Shown one piece after another: positions 24,332 to 37,866 of a stretch of 64,000 nt of DNA (position 1 is the first letter of the stretch; each line of letters opens with the position of its first letter). Source of the DNA: Arachis hypogaea (lineage: Eukaryota > Streptophyta > Magnoliopsida > Fabales > Fabaceae); assembly GCF_003086295.3 (NCBI RefSeq), contig NC_092048.1:93042626-93106625 (forward strand), in the 5' to 3' direction. The notes below the pieces were generated by a model. It was given only the letters and a program-made list of their open reading frames with translations. It was not told where the DNA came from and searched no databases. The translations under genes were made by a program, and so were the position numbers.

Positions 24332-25735
24332 ATGTCTGCCTCACAAAGGAAAGGAAAAGGCAAGGCTACTGGCAAGCGCAAGAGAGGAGATTCCTCCCAG
24401 TCCATCATTGCTCTAATGCACGATTCTTCATGGCGGGAGAAGAACTTCACACAGCAGGAAAAAGCTGACCAGCTGCTCCCTGCAAATGATCCTATAAAAT
24501 TTACAAACCAGTACTGTGAGCTGAAGTACCCGGCTTTTGCAAACTCTAGAAATCTATACCTGGAACAAACTCTGAAGATTCCAGAAGCACTCCAGCAGTA
24601 CACCACTGAGCAAATCAAGCAAAGGGGCTGGTTCTTTCTGGAAAGAACACTGACAGAGGTCAATTCATCTTGGGTAAGGGAATTCTACTGCAACTACTAT
24701 CTCACTACCCTAGATGCAGTGAACCTGAGAGGAAAACAAATTCTGGTTACTGAAGAGGCCTTAGAAGACATTCTTCGGCTCCCAGCCAAGTCCGATCAGC
24801 CTGATGGTTATTCAAAGGCTGAGGAGGACATGCGTCAGATGCAGTTTGATTGGGATGCCGTAAAGGCACGGATAGCTCTCGACCCAACAGTTCCTTGGGA
24901 GATGGGTTAGGACACTACCATGCCTAGAGGGATCAAGAGAGCATACTTAAACGATGAGGCTCGGTTATGGCATCAGATCTTGAGTAATTATGTGATGCCG
25001 AGTACTCACGAGACGGAGATCCCGGCTGCTATGATCACCCTCCTTTGGTGTGTGCTGGAGGGTAAGGACCTTTATCTGCCATGTTTCATTCGGCACTATA
25101 TGGCCAGGGTCCACGTCCGAGGCACCCTCCCTTTTCCATATCTAGTTACACAGCTTGGCCGTCGAGCTGACGTGCCATGGGAGGATGCCGATGAGAGACC
25201 ACCAGCGGCGGATTGCAGGAAGATCATTCCGCACAGCCGGAACTTCTTAGCCTTGGGCCACAGACCACCACCATTCACTGCTGCTGATGCAACAACCCCA
25301 CCGTTTGCTGGACCCTCTTCCTCCACTGCTGCACCACCTACCCCAGCTACCACCACTGCACCTCCACCTGCCACAGAGCCCGTCTATCATCTGGTGCACC
25401 GCTTGTTCCGACGACTTGACCAGATAGAGCGTCGCAACAAGCGACGCTATGAGCACCTAAAGCTGATGATACGATCTGGTGACATCCCCTCCGAGCCTGA
25501 CACACCATCCGAGGCATCTGAGGAGGAGGCGGATGCACCCGAGGCAGAGACCCATCCCCAGGAGGCAGCACCAGCTGCACCACAGGCAGCGGTCCCACAT
25601 CAGATTGAGGCTGCGGATCTTGAGATCCCGATCTAGTCAGCACCTCCTCCACAGCAGCCAGACTCCCAGCCTACCACCACTGAGACTCCAGCTACCATCC
25701 CTTCCAGTGATGACACTCCTTCACACCCGGCTTGA
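24332..25735 (+). pseudogene. Element B ORF3, putative plant transposon protein with two stops
   Basis: Same protein type as ORF3 of A: basic start (QRKGKGKATGKRKRG), a central domain with VNSSWVREFYCNYYLTT and MQFDWDAVKARI, PSTHETEIPAAMITLLWC matching STHESSFTADMAVLLWC of A, and a basic coil (RRLDQIERRNKRRYEHLKL). It is longer at the C-terminus, with a Pro/Ala/Thr-rich tail. In-frame TAG codons at 24908 and 25634 break it; the final stop is TGA 25733. No membrane segment. Its presence in an element lacking gag and pol suggests it acts in cis or is needed by B itself. Confidence 0.82.
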
Positions 25736-25738
25736 TTG

Positions 25739-25777
25739 AGCATCGGGGACGATGTTTCCTTTTAAGTGTGGGGAGGT
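25739..25777 (+). promoter_or_regulatory. Internal RGGR hairpin plus polypurine-like tract (B)
   Basis: Seven-pair hairpin AGCATCG / GGGA / CGATGTT (25739-25756, one G-U), then TTTAAGTGTGGGGAGGT (25761-25777), identical over 17 bases to the terminal tract at 27506-27522. Here the hairpin starts just after the ORF3 stop, so coding constraint cannot explain it. Confidence 0.7.
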
Positions 25778-27484
25778 CGCCATCTCTGGCATTTATTTTG
25801 GTGAACCACTACATCTTTTTTCTTTTATTTTGGATATTTTTTTGTATTTTTCTTTTTACTATTATTTTCTGAGTACTTATACATTGCTTTTATGTATTTT
25901 TACTCTATTTTCTGCATTTTGCATCTTTAGTTCATATTTTAGCCATTTAGTTTATTTTAGTTATTTAGTTTAGTTTGCAATTCTGATTTATTAGTGGATT
26001 AATTAGTATAGTTTACCCTTTTTATCATAAGATAGTATAGTTTAAATAGAAAAATATAAAAAGGAAGTAAGCTAGGAAATTGAACATATCAGATTTAAAT
26101 CCACAAACCTTATATATAGCATTACATGATGTAGTTAAGCTGACAACATTTCATCAAGGAGGAACATTAAAACTTTAAAAGCTACCCTAAATAAGTTTTT
26201 TTATGAGAATAATGGGAATTTTTAACTAAACCTGAATATAATATATAAATGATATATGATACTTGAGTTAGAGAACACACAGCCTGTGAGTCTTGAGCTT
26301 AATTGTATGGTTGCATTCAAACCATAATTTCATTTCTGTGTGTTTCATTTCTTTTTATTCTAATGTTCTCTCCTTTGCTTTAATCTATATGTCCAATTAT
26401 AGAATATAGAATAGATACATACCAAGAGAATGATTGAGGCCATCATTTGATTTCAGCTCACTTACCCCAAATTAGCCTACCTTTTACATCACCCTTGTTA
26501 GCCCCCTTGAGCCTTTTAAAAACCCCTTTATTCTATTTAGCCAAATTACTAGCCTTAAGCAGAAAAACAAAAGAAAATCCCAAGTGAATCCTTGGTTAGC
26601 TTAAGATAGAAAATCATGAATAGAGTTAAATGTGGAAAACCTTTTAGGAACATGGATGATAGAAACAAAAGGTAGAGAAGTTAAAAGAAATAAAATAAAT
26701 TTGGGAAGCATGCTCATGAGAAAATCAGAGTGATTTAATTGCCATGTGCCTTGAAAAAAAAAAGAAGATAATTATTTTTCAGCATTTAATAAAAGGGGAT
26801 ACAAAAGAAATTCCCCAATGCAAAAATAAAAACAATGCACATGGGATAAAAATAAAAAAGTGAAACATGAGCATGTAACAACAAGTGGGATAAAATGGGA
26901 AAATAGGTAAAGAAATTTTGTTCTGCTGAATATGTATGTTAGGTGAGATCTTAGTCTAATTAAGGATTCACTTATTAGCTCACTTGACCCTATACATAAA
27001 TCCTTACCTTTACCTTGGTCCCATTACAACCTCAATTAAAGACCTCATGACTTTTTGGTATGACTATATTCTGTAATTGTTGATTGGTTAGATGAAGAAC
27101 AAAACTATAGAAAGTAAGAATAAAAAGAAAAATAGAGTGAATAAACCCAATAAACACTGAGTGACTAGAGAGTAAACACAAAATCCAGTGAGGGTTCAAT
27201 AACTCATCAACATATATCTGTACTTAATTTACTAATTGTTTTGCAAGTTTGTACAATGTTTTCTTTCCCATCTCATTTGCTAAAATGCTTTATTATTTAA
27301 GGGTTGGCTATATATATATACATGACTCCTTGAGAATGTGAATTAACTTGGCTACATGTAAGCTTTATATATGAGTAAATAAATTAGAGTTGCATGATGC
27401 ATCATTCATTTAGGTAGTTGCATTTAAATTATGTTGCATTGCATGACATTCCATCACTTTAACCTTAATTATTTACCTTGGATT
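25778..27484 (+). other. Element B 3' untranslated region
   Basis: AT-rich, non-coding. Shares the blocks GATTGAGGCCATCATTTG and TTGGTTAGCTTAAGATAG with A and C. Confidence 0.7.
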
Positions 27485-27522
27485 TAGCATGAGGACATGC
27501 TAGTGTTTAAGTGTGGGGAGGT
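27485..27522 (+). promoter_or_regulatory. Terminal RGGR hairpin and polypurine tract (B)
   Basis: Seven-pair hairpin TAGCATG / AGGA / CATGCTA (27485-27502) then TTTAAGTGTGGGGAGGT abutting the 3' LTR. Confidence 0.85.
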
Positions 27523-28982
27523 TGATAAACCCATATTTCATGAGTTCTTTTGTGCTTAATTTGAGTGATTTATACAATCCTTCACCTACTTATTCACATT
27601 AATTGCATGGTTTTACTTTTCCTTCCTTATTATGTCATATTGTGAAAAACATGTTTCCTAAGCTTTAAAAATTAGTTATTTTAATTACCTTTATTTCCAT
27701 TCAATGCCGTGATTAGTGTGTTGAGTAGTTTCAGATTTTCTAAGGCAGAATGACTTAAAGAATGGAAAAGAAAACATACAAAATAGGAAGGAGAAGGCAA
27801 AACGGAGCTTTAAGGAAACTGGTATCCACGCGACCGCATGGACGAAGCGATCGCGTGCCAAGCACGAATCAGCAGCGACGCGGCCGCATGACTGACGCGA
27901 CCGCGTGGTAAGGAAAAGCTCCAAATGACACGACCGCGTGACCCACGTGGACGCGTGACAGAGGCCACGCACCAGAAATTGTAGAAAACGCTCATAGCGA
28001 TTTCTGAAGCCCTTTTTGGCCCAGATCCAAGTACAGACATCATAGACCAGAGGTTATAAAGTGTGGGAATGCATCCATTCAAAGGAGAGCTCGCATATTT
28101 TATTTTTCAATGATTTAGATTTAGTTGAGAGGGAGATCTTCTCCTCTCTCTCTTTAGGATTAGGATTTAGGATTTCTTCTTATTTTAAGAGTGACTCTCA
28201 ATCCAGGTTTTACGTTCCTTTGTTTTAGCTTTCTTTTACTTTTATTTATTCCAGCACTTGAATTAATCATTGAATTTATGAATTTCTTCCATATTGCAGA
28301 TTATATTTGAATTAATAATATTTGAGGTATTTTCAGTTTATGATTGTTCTCTTTGATTTAAGTTACCATTGCTTCCCATCTAAGGATATTTTTATTATTC
28401 CAGCAATTTTACTTTTCCCCTTTTGGTCCTGGTTAAGAATTCAGTAACTCAACAGTTATTAAACTCAACATAACTGATAATCGTTATCTTGCTAATTGAG
28501 CTGAACTTAAGTAATCCCAACCTTTTCTTAGGAAATAAATAGGATTCAAAGGTCGATTTAATTAGTCCCCTGACTTTCCTTTGCCCTAGTAAAGGTTGAC
28601 CAAGTGGAGTTTAGATTCAACTTTCATTATAGTTGAGAGAGATAGCTACGTTGGACCTCCAACTTCTCTTACCTTGCCAAAAGTCTGCTTTACAGTATTT
28701 ATTTATTTTAATTGCCATTTACTTTACTTGTCATTTAAATTACTTGCTTCTCATCTTCTAAACCCCGATTACAACCTTTATAGCCAATAATAAGAACATA
28801 CTTCCTCGCAGTTCTTTGAGAAGACGACCCGAGGTTTGAATACTCGGTTAACAATTTCTAAAGGGGTTTGTTACTTGTGACACCCAAAACATTTGTACGA
28901 AGGGATTTTTGTCGGTTTAGAGACTATATCTACAATGCAACTGTTTCTATGATTCTCTTTACTGGTAAAAATCCTAACGTCA
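27523..28982 (+). repeat. Element B 3' LTR
   Basis: 1460 bp, TGATAAACCCATA to CCTAACGTCA; the palindromic block is at about 27829-27970. Confidence 0.94.
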
Positions 28983-29094
28983 TGGATCCTCTCAATTGTT
29001 AAAAAAACTGAGTGTAAGGTGTGATCTTTAACCCTTCATTACTCTCTTTCTCATATTTATTCTTGGTCCCACTTACAAAACTAATAGTGAGAGA
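28983..29094. mobile_element. Small MITE, left part (split by element C)
   Basis: Starts TGGATCCTCTCAATT, which is repeated inverted at the far side of element C (56733-56777). Joining the two parts gives about 157 bp with inverted ends of some 45-50 bp. Element B lies immediately outside the left end and shares its first bases as target duplication. AGAGA at 29090-29094 is the duplication made by C. I did not find a convincing duplication for the MITE itself, so its superfamily is open. Confidence 0.65.
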
Positions 29095-30645
29095 TGATAA
29101 ACCACTATTTTATGGTTTATCTTGTGTTTAATTGAGTGGTTTTTATCAAGTCTTCACCCACTTATTCATATGATTTGCATGATTTTACAATCCATTCCTA
29201 GTATTGTTTTATGATTGAAACTTGCTTCCTAGAGATCTTTAATTAGTATATTTTAATTCTTCTTTATACCATTCGATGTCGTGATCCGTGTGTTAAGTGT
29301 TTCAGGCTTTATAAGGCAGTAATAGCATGGAGAATGGAAACGAAGCTTGCAAAAATGGAAGGAACACAAGAAACCAAGGAGATGACCAGTGAGCACCGAC
29401 GCGCACGCATGGCTCACGCGAGCACGCGGAATGGAAAAATTTGCAGCGACGCGTGTGCATGCCTGACACGTACGCGTGGATTGGAGTCTGCACAAAAGAC
29501 GCGCACGCGTGGACGACGCATACGCGTGACAAGGAAATTTGCCAAATGACGTGCACGCGTGACTGACGCTTACGCGTGACCTGCGCGATCTGCAGAAATA
29601 ATAGAAAATGCTGGGGGCGATTTCAGGCCGCGTTTTGACCCAGTTTTTGGCCTAGAAACACAGAATAAAGCCAGAGAACATGCAGAGACTCAAGAGAGAG
29701 ACTCACATATTCTCATTAGGATAGTTTTTAGGTTTTTAGATCTGAATCTAGAGAGAGAATTACTCTTCCTCTAGTTTTTCTTTACATTCATAGTTTATTA
29801 GTTATTACTTTTGCTTTGGATATTGAAGAGTCATCACCTCCGTTGAAGATACTATTCTAGTTTGTTCCCTTACTCTTTTATTTAATTATTCCATATTCTT
29901 AATTATTGTTTAAAGTGGTAATTGGATTATTTTCATGGATTATTAATGGAAAGGATTACTTTTACTTTTAATTAAATTGAATCTCTATTTTATTTAAATT
30001 ATCATGTCTCTTTTCTATTTCAAACTCCCAATAACAATGATGGTATCCATGTCAATAGAGTAGATCCCCTACTTGACATGGGGGTTGATTAAGAGGAGAC
30101 ACTTGAGTTGGAATGCTCAAGTAAATTAGTTAAATTGGAAGTTGTTGGCTAATTCTGTATTTACTAACGCTAGACCTTCCTAAGGGAGAGGACTAGGATT
30201 TACGAATAAGAGTTAGCTCAATCACTTGACTTTCCTTTATTTAGTAAGGGTTAACTAAGTGAAAATAACAACCTCTTTATACTACACTTGAGAAAATTCC
30301 AACAAGGATAGAACTTCCAATTAATCATTCCCCCAGTCAAGGCTTTCTTTTATTTTAAATAATATAAATTTCTTTTAATTTTCATTGCACTTAATTATAA
30401 TTATTTATTTTCTGTCATTCAACTCTCAAAATTCTTGAAAAAATCCTGATTAATAACTTAGCACCCTTTCTAGCAACTCGTTGGGAGACGACCTGGGACT
30501 CATACTCCCAGTAATTTTATTCTAAACTTTTTGTGACAACCTTTCTAAATTGATGAGGTAGATTTTTGCTGGTTAAGAGCTATACTCGCAATGCTGTTCT
30601 ATTATATTATAATCTCTTAATTGGTCTAACTTCTGCCACGCATCA
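29095..30645 (+). repeat. Element C 5' LTR
   Basis: 1551 bp, TGATAAACCACTATT to GCCACGCATCA. Its palindromic block (about 29396-29585) uses GACGCGCACGCGTGAC-type units in place of the GACGCGACCGCGTGAC type of A. Confidence 0.94.
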
Positions 30646-30650
30646 ATTTT

Positions 30651-30667
30651 TGGCGCCGTTGCCAAGG
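30651..30667 (+). promoter_or_regulatory. Element C primer-binding site, tRNA-Asp with two mismatches
   Basis: TGGCGCCGTTGCCAAGG, five bases after the LTR. Confidence 0.88.
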
Positions 30668-30769
30668 AGTTGCAATTGTGTGCTAAATTATTAATTGGTG
30701 TATATATTTTATTTTAATTGCGTATTTTATTTTATTTTATTACCATGAGCTATATGTTTCTTTCATTGA

Positions 30770-33700
30770 ATGACGTGTTCACTGCCTGATCCGATTTTAG
30801 CTGCGTTTGATCCTGAAATTGAAAGAACTCTTTCACGTATTAGGCGAGCTCGGCGCAGGTTAGCCTCTGAGGGTGGTGAAGTGATTGTTATCAATTCACC
30901 AGTCTCATCTGAAGGCGAATCTGAACCACCATCTGAGAATGAAACAAGCTCCTTTACTACTGATCCAGTTGATTCACGTGCAGATAACATGGCAGCACTT
31001 AGGAGGATTACTCTCCAGAAAGCTGGAGCTCCAAATTTTACACTACAGCCGTATCAAGTGCATCATCCAACTCTGGCTGTAGATTTTGAACTAAAGACTG
31101 CATTAATCAACTTGATGCCCAAGTTTCATGACTTACCTGCTCAGGAGCATATCAAGCACCTAAGGGATTTCCAGACAGCCTGTTCCACTGTAAGGCATCA
31201 TGGTGCGAATGAAACTTCTATTCTGTTAACCGCCTTCCCATTTTCTCTTGAGGGAAAGGCGAGGGAGTGGTACTACTCCCAACCTGACACAACTGTTACC
31301 AACTGGGATACGCTCAGAAGAGAATTCTTGGAAAAATACTTTCCAGCTGAAGTTACAGAGAGATTGAGAAAAGAGATCTCCTGTATTGTTCAAGGAGAAT
31401 CAGAGACTCTTTATGAGTACTAGGAGAACTTTAAGAACTTTCTAGACGCATGCCCCCATCACATGATTGACAGGTTAGTGTTGATCAGCTACTTCACTCA
31501 GGGCATGAAGCCTCGGGATAAAACTACACTAGATGGTGCTAGTAATGGTTCTCTTAAGAAGTACAAGACCGCAGATGAAGCATGGCAACTGATCAGCGAC
31601 TTAGCTGAGTCTACTAGGAATCACAAGCACAGGAGCAACCACTCAAAAGATGTTGTAGAAGTTTCCTCTAGCACTGAGACTTCTACTCTTACACAGAGTA
31701 TATGTGAAATGACCAACCTACTGAAGCAAATGCAGTTGAACCAACAACAACAAGCTCAGCCTTCCCCACCACAACAAAGCCAACAGTTAGTTCCCCAAAG
31801 AGTATGCGGAATCTGTGCTGATTATAGTTATTATACTGATGAATGCCCACAGTTCCAACAAGAAGATAACATTGTGGCAACTACTCATAACTTCTATGAC
31901 CGCCCGAATCAAGGATACAATCAACAAGGCAGCAACTACAACCAAGGTGGGAACTACAACCAAGGATGGCAGGACAACTCCAACCAAGGTTTGAGAGATA
32001 ATTCTAACCATGGCTAGAGGCACAACTATAACAGAGGAGGCAGAGACAACAATGGAAACCAGAGGTAGAATAACAACAACAGACAGCAGAATCAGAATCA
32101 GCCCTACAGAGCACCTCACTTGAGATAGTCACAAGGATCCCAGCACAACCAACAACAGATCCCATAAATCACTTATCCTACTTCCTCATCAAATGACGAG
32201 ATGCTTCGTTCTCTTGCACAAGGACAACAAGACATGCAGACTACACTAAACTCTACTCTAAATGGTCTGAATGCCACTTTACAAGCTCTCACTGCCTGGA
32301 TAGATTCATTACCTGCTTCCACCAACCAACCGTTAGGCTCCAGTGAAATTCCTTCTCAACCCTTACCTAACCCCAAGGGTGGCATCAATGCCATCACTTT
32401 GAGGTATGGAACCACACTGCCAGAGAGGAATAAGGAGGAGCCAAGCACACCAAAACACGCCCCAACTGAGGATATGGTAGAAGTAGAAGATGCTGAAGAG
32501 GAAGAGGAAGTACAAGACAAGGTTGAAGAAGAACTAGCTCAGCAAAGGAATGGAGCACCAAAGGATGCAGAAGCTACAAGTGGCACCATTCCTATCCTAT
32601 TTCCACACCTTGCAAGGATATCCAGAAAGCAGATGAAACTTGATCCCAAAATGGTAGAAATTTTCAAAAAGGTTGAGGTAACTGTTCCCCTTTTTTATGT
32701 CATTCAGCAGCTACCTAAATATGCAAAGTTTTCTGAAAGATCTATGCATACATAAAGATAAAATTAATGAATTAGAAACTATTCCTTTAGGTAGTTCTAT
32801 ATCTGCTTTAATGGGAGGTATACCTGAAAAATGTAGTGATTCAGGTCCATGTATGGTGAAAAATGTGTGTTAGTATAGTGCCATTGTCTATATGATACTT
32901 TAAGGCTCCCTCCCTTAAAAAGGTCGGCAGCTCGTTTTGTGTTAGCAGATAAAAGTATTATTAGAGTAGTTGGAATTATTGAAGATGTATTGGTGAGCAT
33001 TAAGGGGCTCACATTTCCCATTGACTTCTATATCTTGGAAATGCCCCCTAATGACTCAGGAAGACCATCATCAATCCTGCTTGGAAGACCATTCCTAAAA
33101 ACTTCGAAGTTCAAGCTGGATGCATTCTCAGGAACTTACTCATTTGAGATAGATGGCAGAACAGTGAATTTCAGTTTAAATGAAGCTATGAAGCACCCTC
33201 CAAAAGATCATTCTATCTTCCAGTGCAACATCATTGATGAAACTGTAGCTGAAGTTCACCAAGAAGAAGTAGAAGAGAGACACATGGAGCAAGGTCCAAG
33301 TGTGGGGACACCCTCTGAACACAATGAGGACACTTTGCCATTATCATTAGCTCAAGATGATCCAGAGCCTAGCCATGAGCAGAAATTAGAATTGAAACCC
33401 CTTCCTCCATACCTCAAGTATGCTTACCTTGAGGATAATCAGAAGTTCCCAGTTATCATTGCAAGGGAACTCACTTCCCAATAAGAGGAGCATCTATTTA
33501 GTGTGCTGAGAAAATATAAGAAGGCAATTGGGTGGAGCTTGGCAGATATAGTAGGCATTCGCCCTCAAGTTTGTGAGCACAGGATATTCTTAGAAGAAGG
33601 AGCAAAGCCTGTCTGTCAACCCCAAAGAAGATTGAATCCCACCATCTTAAAAGTTGTCAAGAAGGAAATGACAAGGCTACTTGAAGCAGATATTATCTAC

Positions 33701-36299
33701 CCCATCTCAGATAGTGAATAGGTCAGTCCAGTACAAGTAGTGTCCAAGAAGTCTAGAGTCACAACAATAAAAAAATGAGCATGGAGAGCTCCTGACAACT
33801 AGAGTACAGAATTCATGGAGAGTTTGCATTGACTATAGGTGTCTCAACCAAGCTACTCGCAAGGATCACTACCCCTTGCCATTCATTGATCAGATACTTG
33901 ATCGCCTATCAGGCAAATTCCATTATTGCTTTTTAGATGGTTATACAGGCTATTTTCAAATTCATATAGCTCCTGAAGATCAGAAGAAGACTACTTTTAC
34001 ATGTCCCTTTGGAACGTATGCATATAAGAGAATGCCTTTTGGCTTATGTAATGCACCGGCTACTTTCCAAAGATGCATGATGAGTATCTTTTCAGATCTT
34101 ATTGAGAACTGTATGGAAGTATTTATGGATGATTTTAGCGTATATGGTGATTCCTTTAGCCTTTGCTTGGATAGTTTAGCTAGAGTATTAGACAGGTGTG
34201 TTAGTTCAAACCTTGTATTGAATTTTGAAAAATGTCACTTTATGGTGAAACAAGGGATTGTTCTCAGACATGTTGTTTCTAATACTGGTATTTCTATAGA
34301 TCCAGCAAAGGTGGATGTCATTTCTAGTTTACCTTACCCCTCTTCCGTGAGGGAAGTCCGTTCGTTCCTTGGCCATGCAGGTTTTTACAGGAGACTCATT
34401 AAGGACTTCAGTAAGGTAGCATTACCTTTATCCAGACTGTTGCAGAAAGATATTGAGTTCGAGTTCAGTGAGGATTGTATGCAAGCATTTGATAAGCTGA
34501 AGATCGCCCTGACTCAAGCTCTAATCGTGAGAGGACCAGACTGGAGCCAGCCATTTGAGATTATGTGTGATGCCTCCAACCATGCAGTAGGAGCGGCGCT
34601 GGCTCAGCGCGAAGGTAAGGATCCTTTCGTAATTGCTTATGCGTCTAAGAACTTAGATGCTGCTCAGTCTAATTACACTACTACTGAAAAAGAGCTTCTA
34701 GCTATTGTTTTTACTCTGGATAAATTTTGAGCCTATTTACTTGGTACTAAGGTGGTAGTGTACTCAGACCAAGCAGCTCTAAACTATTTATTAGCTAAAA
34801 AAGAGTCTAAACCAAGGCTAATACGCTGGATACTGTTGCTACAAGAATTTGATTTAGAAATTAAGGATAGGAGTGGTAACCAGAATTTAGTGGCAGACCA
34901 CCTGAGTCGCCTTGAGCACATTAAGGATGACTCCGCTCCTATCAATGATGCTCTTCCATTTGATAGCTTGCATGCAGTATCTGAAGTAGTTCCTTGGTTT
35001 GCACCTGTAGCTAATTATCTAGTTAGCCACACTTTCCCTCCAAATTTTACTAAGCATCAGAGAGACAAGCTGAAAAGTGAGTCCAAATATTATATATAGG
35101 ATGACCCATACTTACGGAAGTGTGGTGCTGACCAGGTAATTAGAAGGTGTGTACCCCAATCAGAATTCCAGTCCATTTTAGAGGCCTGTCACTCTTCTGA
35201 GAGTGGAGGACATTTTGGCCCTCAAAGAACATCTAGAAAAATCTTAGACTGTGGATTCTGGTGGCCTACTCTTTTTAAAGATGTTGCTGAATTTTGTAAA
35301 TCTTATTCCCCATGCCAAAGGTTTGGTAATATATCCAAGAAGGATGAGATGTCTCAACAGATTATGCTTTTCTGTGAAATTTTTTATGTTTGGGGCATTG
35401 ACTTCATGGGTCCATTTCCAAACTCTAATGGTTATCTTTATATACTGTTAGCTGTAGATTATGTTTCTAAATCAGTGGAAGCAATTCCTACCCGTACTGA
35501 TGATGCTAACACTGTTGTTTCCTTTGTTAGAAACCATATTATCTGTCGCTTTGGATCACCACGAGCAATCGTGAGTGATCAAGGCACTCACTTTTGTAAC
35601 AGAAGACTAATAGGATTACTGAAGAAGTATGGGATTGTTCACAAAGTAGCAACAGCTTATCATCCCCAGACTAATGGACAAGCAGAAGTATCTAATAGAG
35701 AAATAAAGCGTATTCTAGAGAAGATAGTAAAGCCTCATAGGAAGGACTGGAGTGCCAGGCTACAAGATGTACTCTGGGCATATAGAACAGCGTACAAGAC
35801 ACCCATTGGGATGAGCCCCTTCCGCTTAGTGTACGAAAAGACTTGCCACCTTCCAGTAGAGGTGGAACACAAGGCTTCCTGGGCTGTGAGGGAGTGCAAC
35901 ATGAATTTTGAGGAAGCTGGTGCTGAAAGAAAGCTGCAACTGGCAGAATTAGAGAACCTTTGCCAAGAAGCATATGACAACTCCAGGTGATACAAAGAGA
36001 AGATAAAGGCTGTCCATGACAAACACATAAAAAGGAGAGAATTTAGACCAGGGGAGTTAGTTCTTCTCTATAACTCCAGACTGAGGCTTATGCCAGGCAA
36101 ACTAAGATCAAGATGGGAAGGTCCCTACAGAGTAGAAAAGGCAAAGCCATACGGAGTTTTTCACCTGCGTCATCCATCTAGCTCTAAATTCATCAAGGTC
36201 AATGAACATTGCCTAAAGCTTTATCATGGAGAGAAGATTAAGGATCACAAAGAGCTAAAGGTTTTCCTCATGGAAGACCCACCAACAGAAGCAGAATGA
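30770..36299 (+). pseudogene. Element C gag-pol, many stops, frameshifts and a lost protease active site
   Basis: ATG 30770 to TGA 36297, same order of domains as A: Gag with zinc knuckle CGICADYSYYTDEC (the knuckle His is Tyr here), protease, RT with FMDDF, RNase H, INT with the full D,D,E set (NGQAEV intact). Stops include 31421, 32015, several between 32060 and 32170, 33481, 33719, 34728, 35097 and 35988. An extra T near 32733 and an extra A near 33775 shift the frame. About 50 bases around 32860-32885 are missing compared with A, removing the DLGA catalytic motif. Many stops are TGG to TAG or CGA/CAG to TGA/TAG transitions. Confidence 0.92.
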
Positions 36300-36309
36300 G
36301 CCCGAAGAC

Positions 36310-36360
36310 CGTCCAACTTAATGACGTAAAAGCAAAGTGCTAGGTGGGCGACAACCCACC
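36310..36360 (+). promoter_or_regulatory. Two-hairpin element after the pol stop codon (C)
   Basis: Hairpin 1: CGTC (36310-36313) with GACG (36323-36326), the fifth pair lost. Hairpin 2: GGTGGG (36343-36348), loop CGACAA, CCCACC (36355-36360). The start is 10 bases after the stop, as in A. Confidence 0.68.
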
Positions 36361-36489
36361 ATGGTATGATCGTTCCGTTTCAGTCTTAGTTTTGTTTCAT
36401 TTTATTTTACTTTATTTTCTTAAGTGACTCTTCTCATAATCTCTACATATAGTCTGCATTTGCATTTGCATTATGCATATATAAAAAAA

Positions 36490-37035
36490 AATGCACGCGA
36501 TGCGCAAGCGTCGCTGACGCGTCCGCGTCATATGTGCTTTCGAAACAAAGAAGAAAAGAAGCATAGAGTCACGCGGGAGAGTGGCTGGAGGCATGCCTTA
36601 GGCACAAACAAGCCCACGCAAATGCATCCCTGACGCATCTGCGTCATTTGAAAAATCAGCCTCTCACGCGTGCGCTTCGCCCATGCGCACGCGTGACCCT
36701 GCGAAATCGACGTAAAGAGGTGTATGGCAGAGAGTTATGATGGAGTGGGGCTAGAATGATACTGGAAGCACCAGCCCTATCACGTGAACGCGTACCCCAC
36801 GTGTCCGCGTCATTTTTCAAAAAGAGGCCATTCACGCGTGCGCGTCACCCACGCGCACGCGTCACCCTAAATTTTGGCATTATGCGAACGAAACAGAGTT
36901 GTGCATACGTGAGGCTGCTCTCGCGCCAATGGCACAGTTCATTTCACGCGGACGCGTGACCCACGCATCCGCGTCACTTGAACATAGCGCTAATCACACG
37001 AACGCATGCTCCACGCGTCCGCGTCGCCTGCGCTG
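36490..37035. repeat. CG-rich palindromic array (C)
   Basis: Units such as CACGCGTGCGCGTCAC, CACGCGCACGCGTCAC and CACGCGGACGCGTGAC, matching the type in the LTR of C and different from that of A and B. Followed by a T/C tract (37060-37330). Confidence 0.78.
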
Positions 37036-37866
37036 CACAGACTATCCAGATCAGCGCCAGATATCTTATCTTTTCTTCACCAATCCTAATCTTTTCTTTT
37101 CCTTCTTATTTCTTTCTTCTTCCTTCTTTCTTCTTTATTCCTTCTTACTTTTTATTTTTTTCTCCCCTCTTTTTCACATCCATTCTCAAGGTTCTTTTCT
37201 TTTCTTCTTCCCCATTTTATTTTTCCATTATTATTATTACTTTTCTTTATGTTTTCTTCTTCTTTTTCTTTCAACTTTCATTATCTATGTTTCCTTTTGC
37301 TTTCTTTTTCTTTTTACATTATTTTAATTGGTGTTAGAAATTTAACTGGGTGATTGTTTTCTTCTATATTTTTGCTTGTAAGGAATTATTTGACAATTAT
37401 CAATAATTATTTTTGGGTTGTTTGCATGTTTAAATTTAATACTTTCCATAACATATTTACCATGCATGCTGAGTGTTTATGAAAAAGCCCGTATGGAATT
37501 GTGCATATTTAAATATTCTACTCTTCTACTCTAATGCTTGTTTTTCACAAAACCCTTTTTTATATATTATTGATTGAATATAATTGTCAATACAAACAGG
37601 TTGTTAATTTGAAACACTTGATAATCAAATTGGGCATTTAATGCTTGATCTATGCTACTCATGCCTTTGCCATCATGCCAATAAACATCTTGCATTTACT
37701 TGCCATAACATGCACTTGCTATATTTCCATTGATGAACTTCTCACATGTAGTCGCGATCATGTGTTAACGACATCCTTCTTTACCGTGCATTGATTATCA
37801 CTTGTACCATCCTCTTCCTTGCTCTAACCCTTAGATTTAAAAGTTACTTTCTTTTTCCTTTTCAGG

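Larger units (their letters stand above)
19143..28982 (+). mobile_element. Element B: non-autonomous Athila-like element without Gag or Pol
   Basis: 9.8-kb element with LTRs of 1461 and 1460 bp (about 25 mismatches by eye, under 2%). Flanks are TGAAT (19138-19142) and TGGAT (28983-28987), a 5-bp duplication with one mismatch. The interior has a tRNA-Asp PBS, an unfamiliar acidic/Pro-rich polyprotein (20721-22286), two-hairpin element, CG-rich array, pyrimidine tract, ORF3 (24332-25735), internal and terminal polypurine tracts. No zinc knuckle, protease, RT or integrase motif is present. The young LTRs show it moved recently, so it used enzymes supplied by another element, probably of Athila type. 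Confidence 0.92.
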
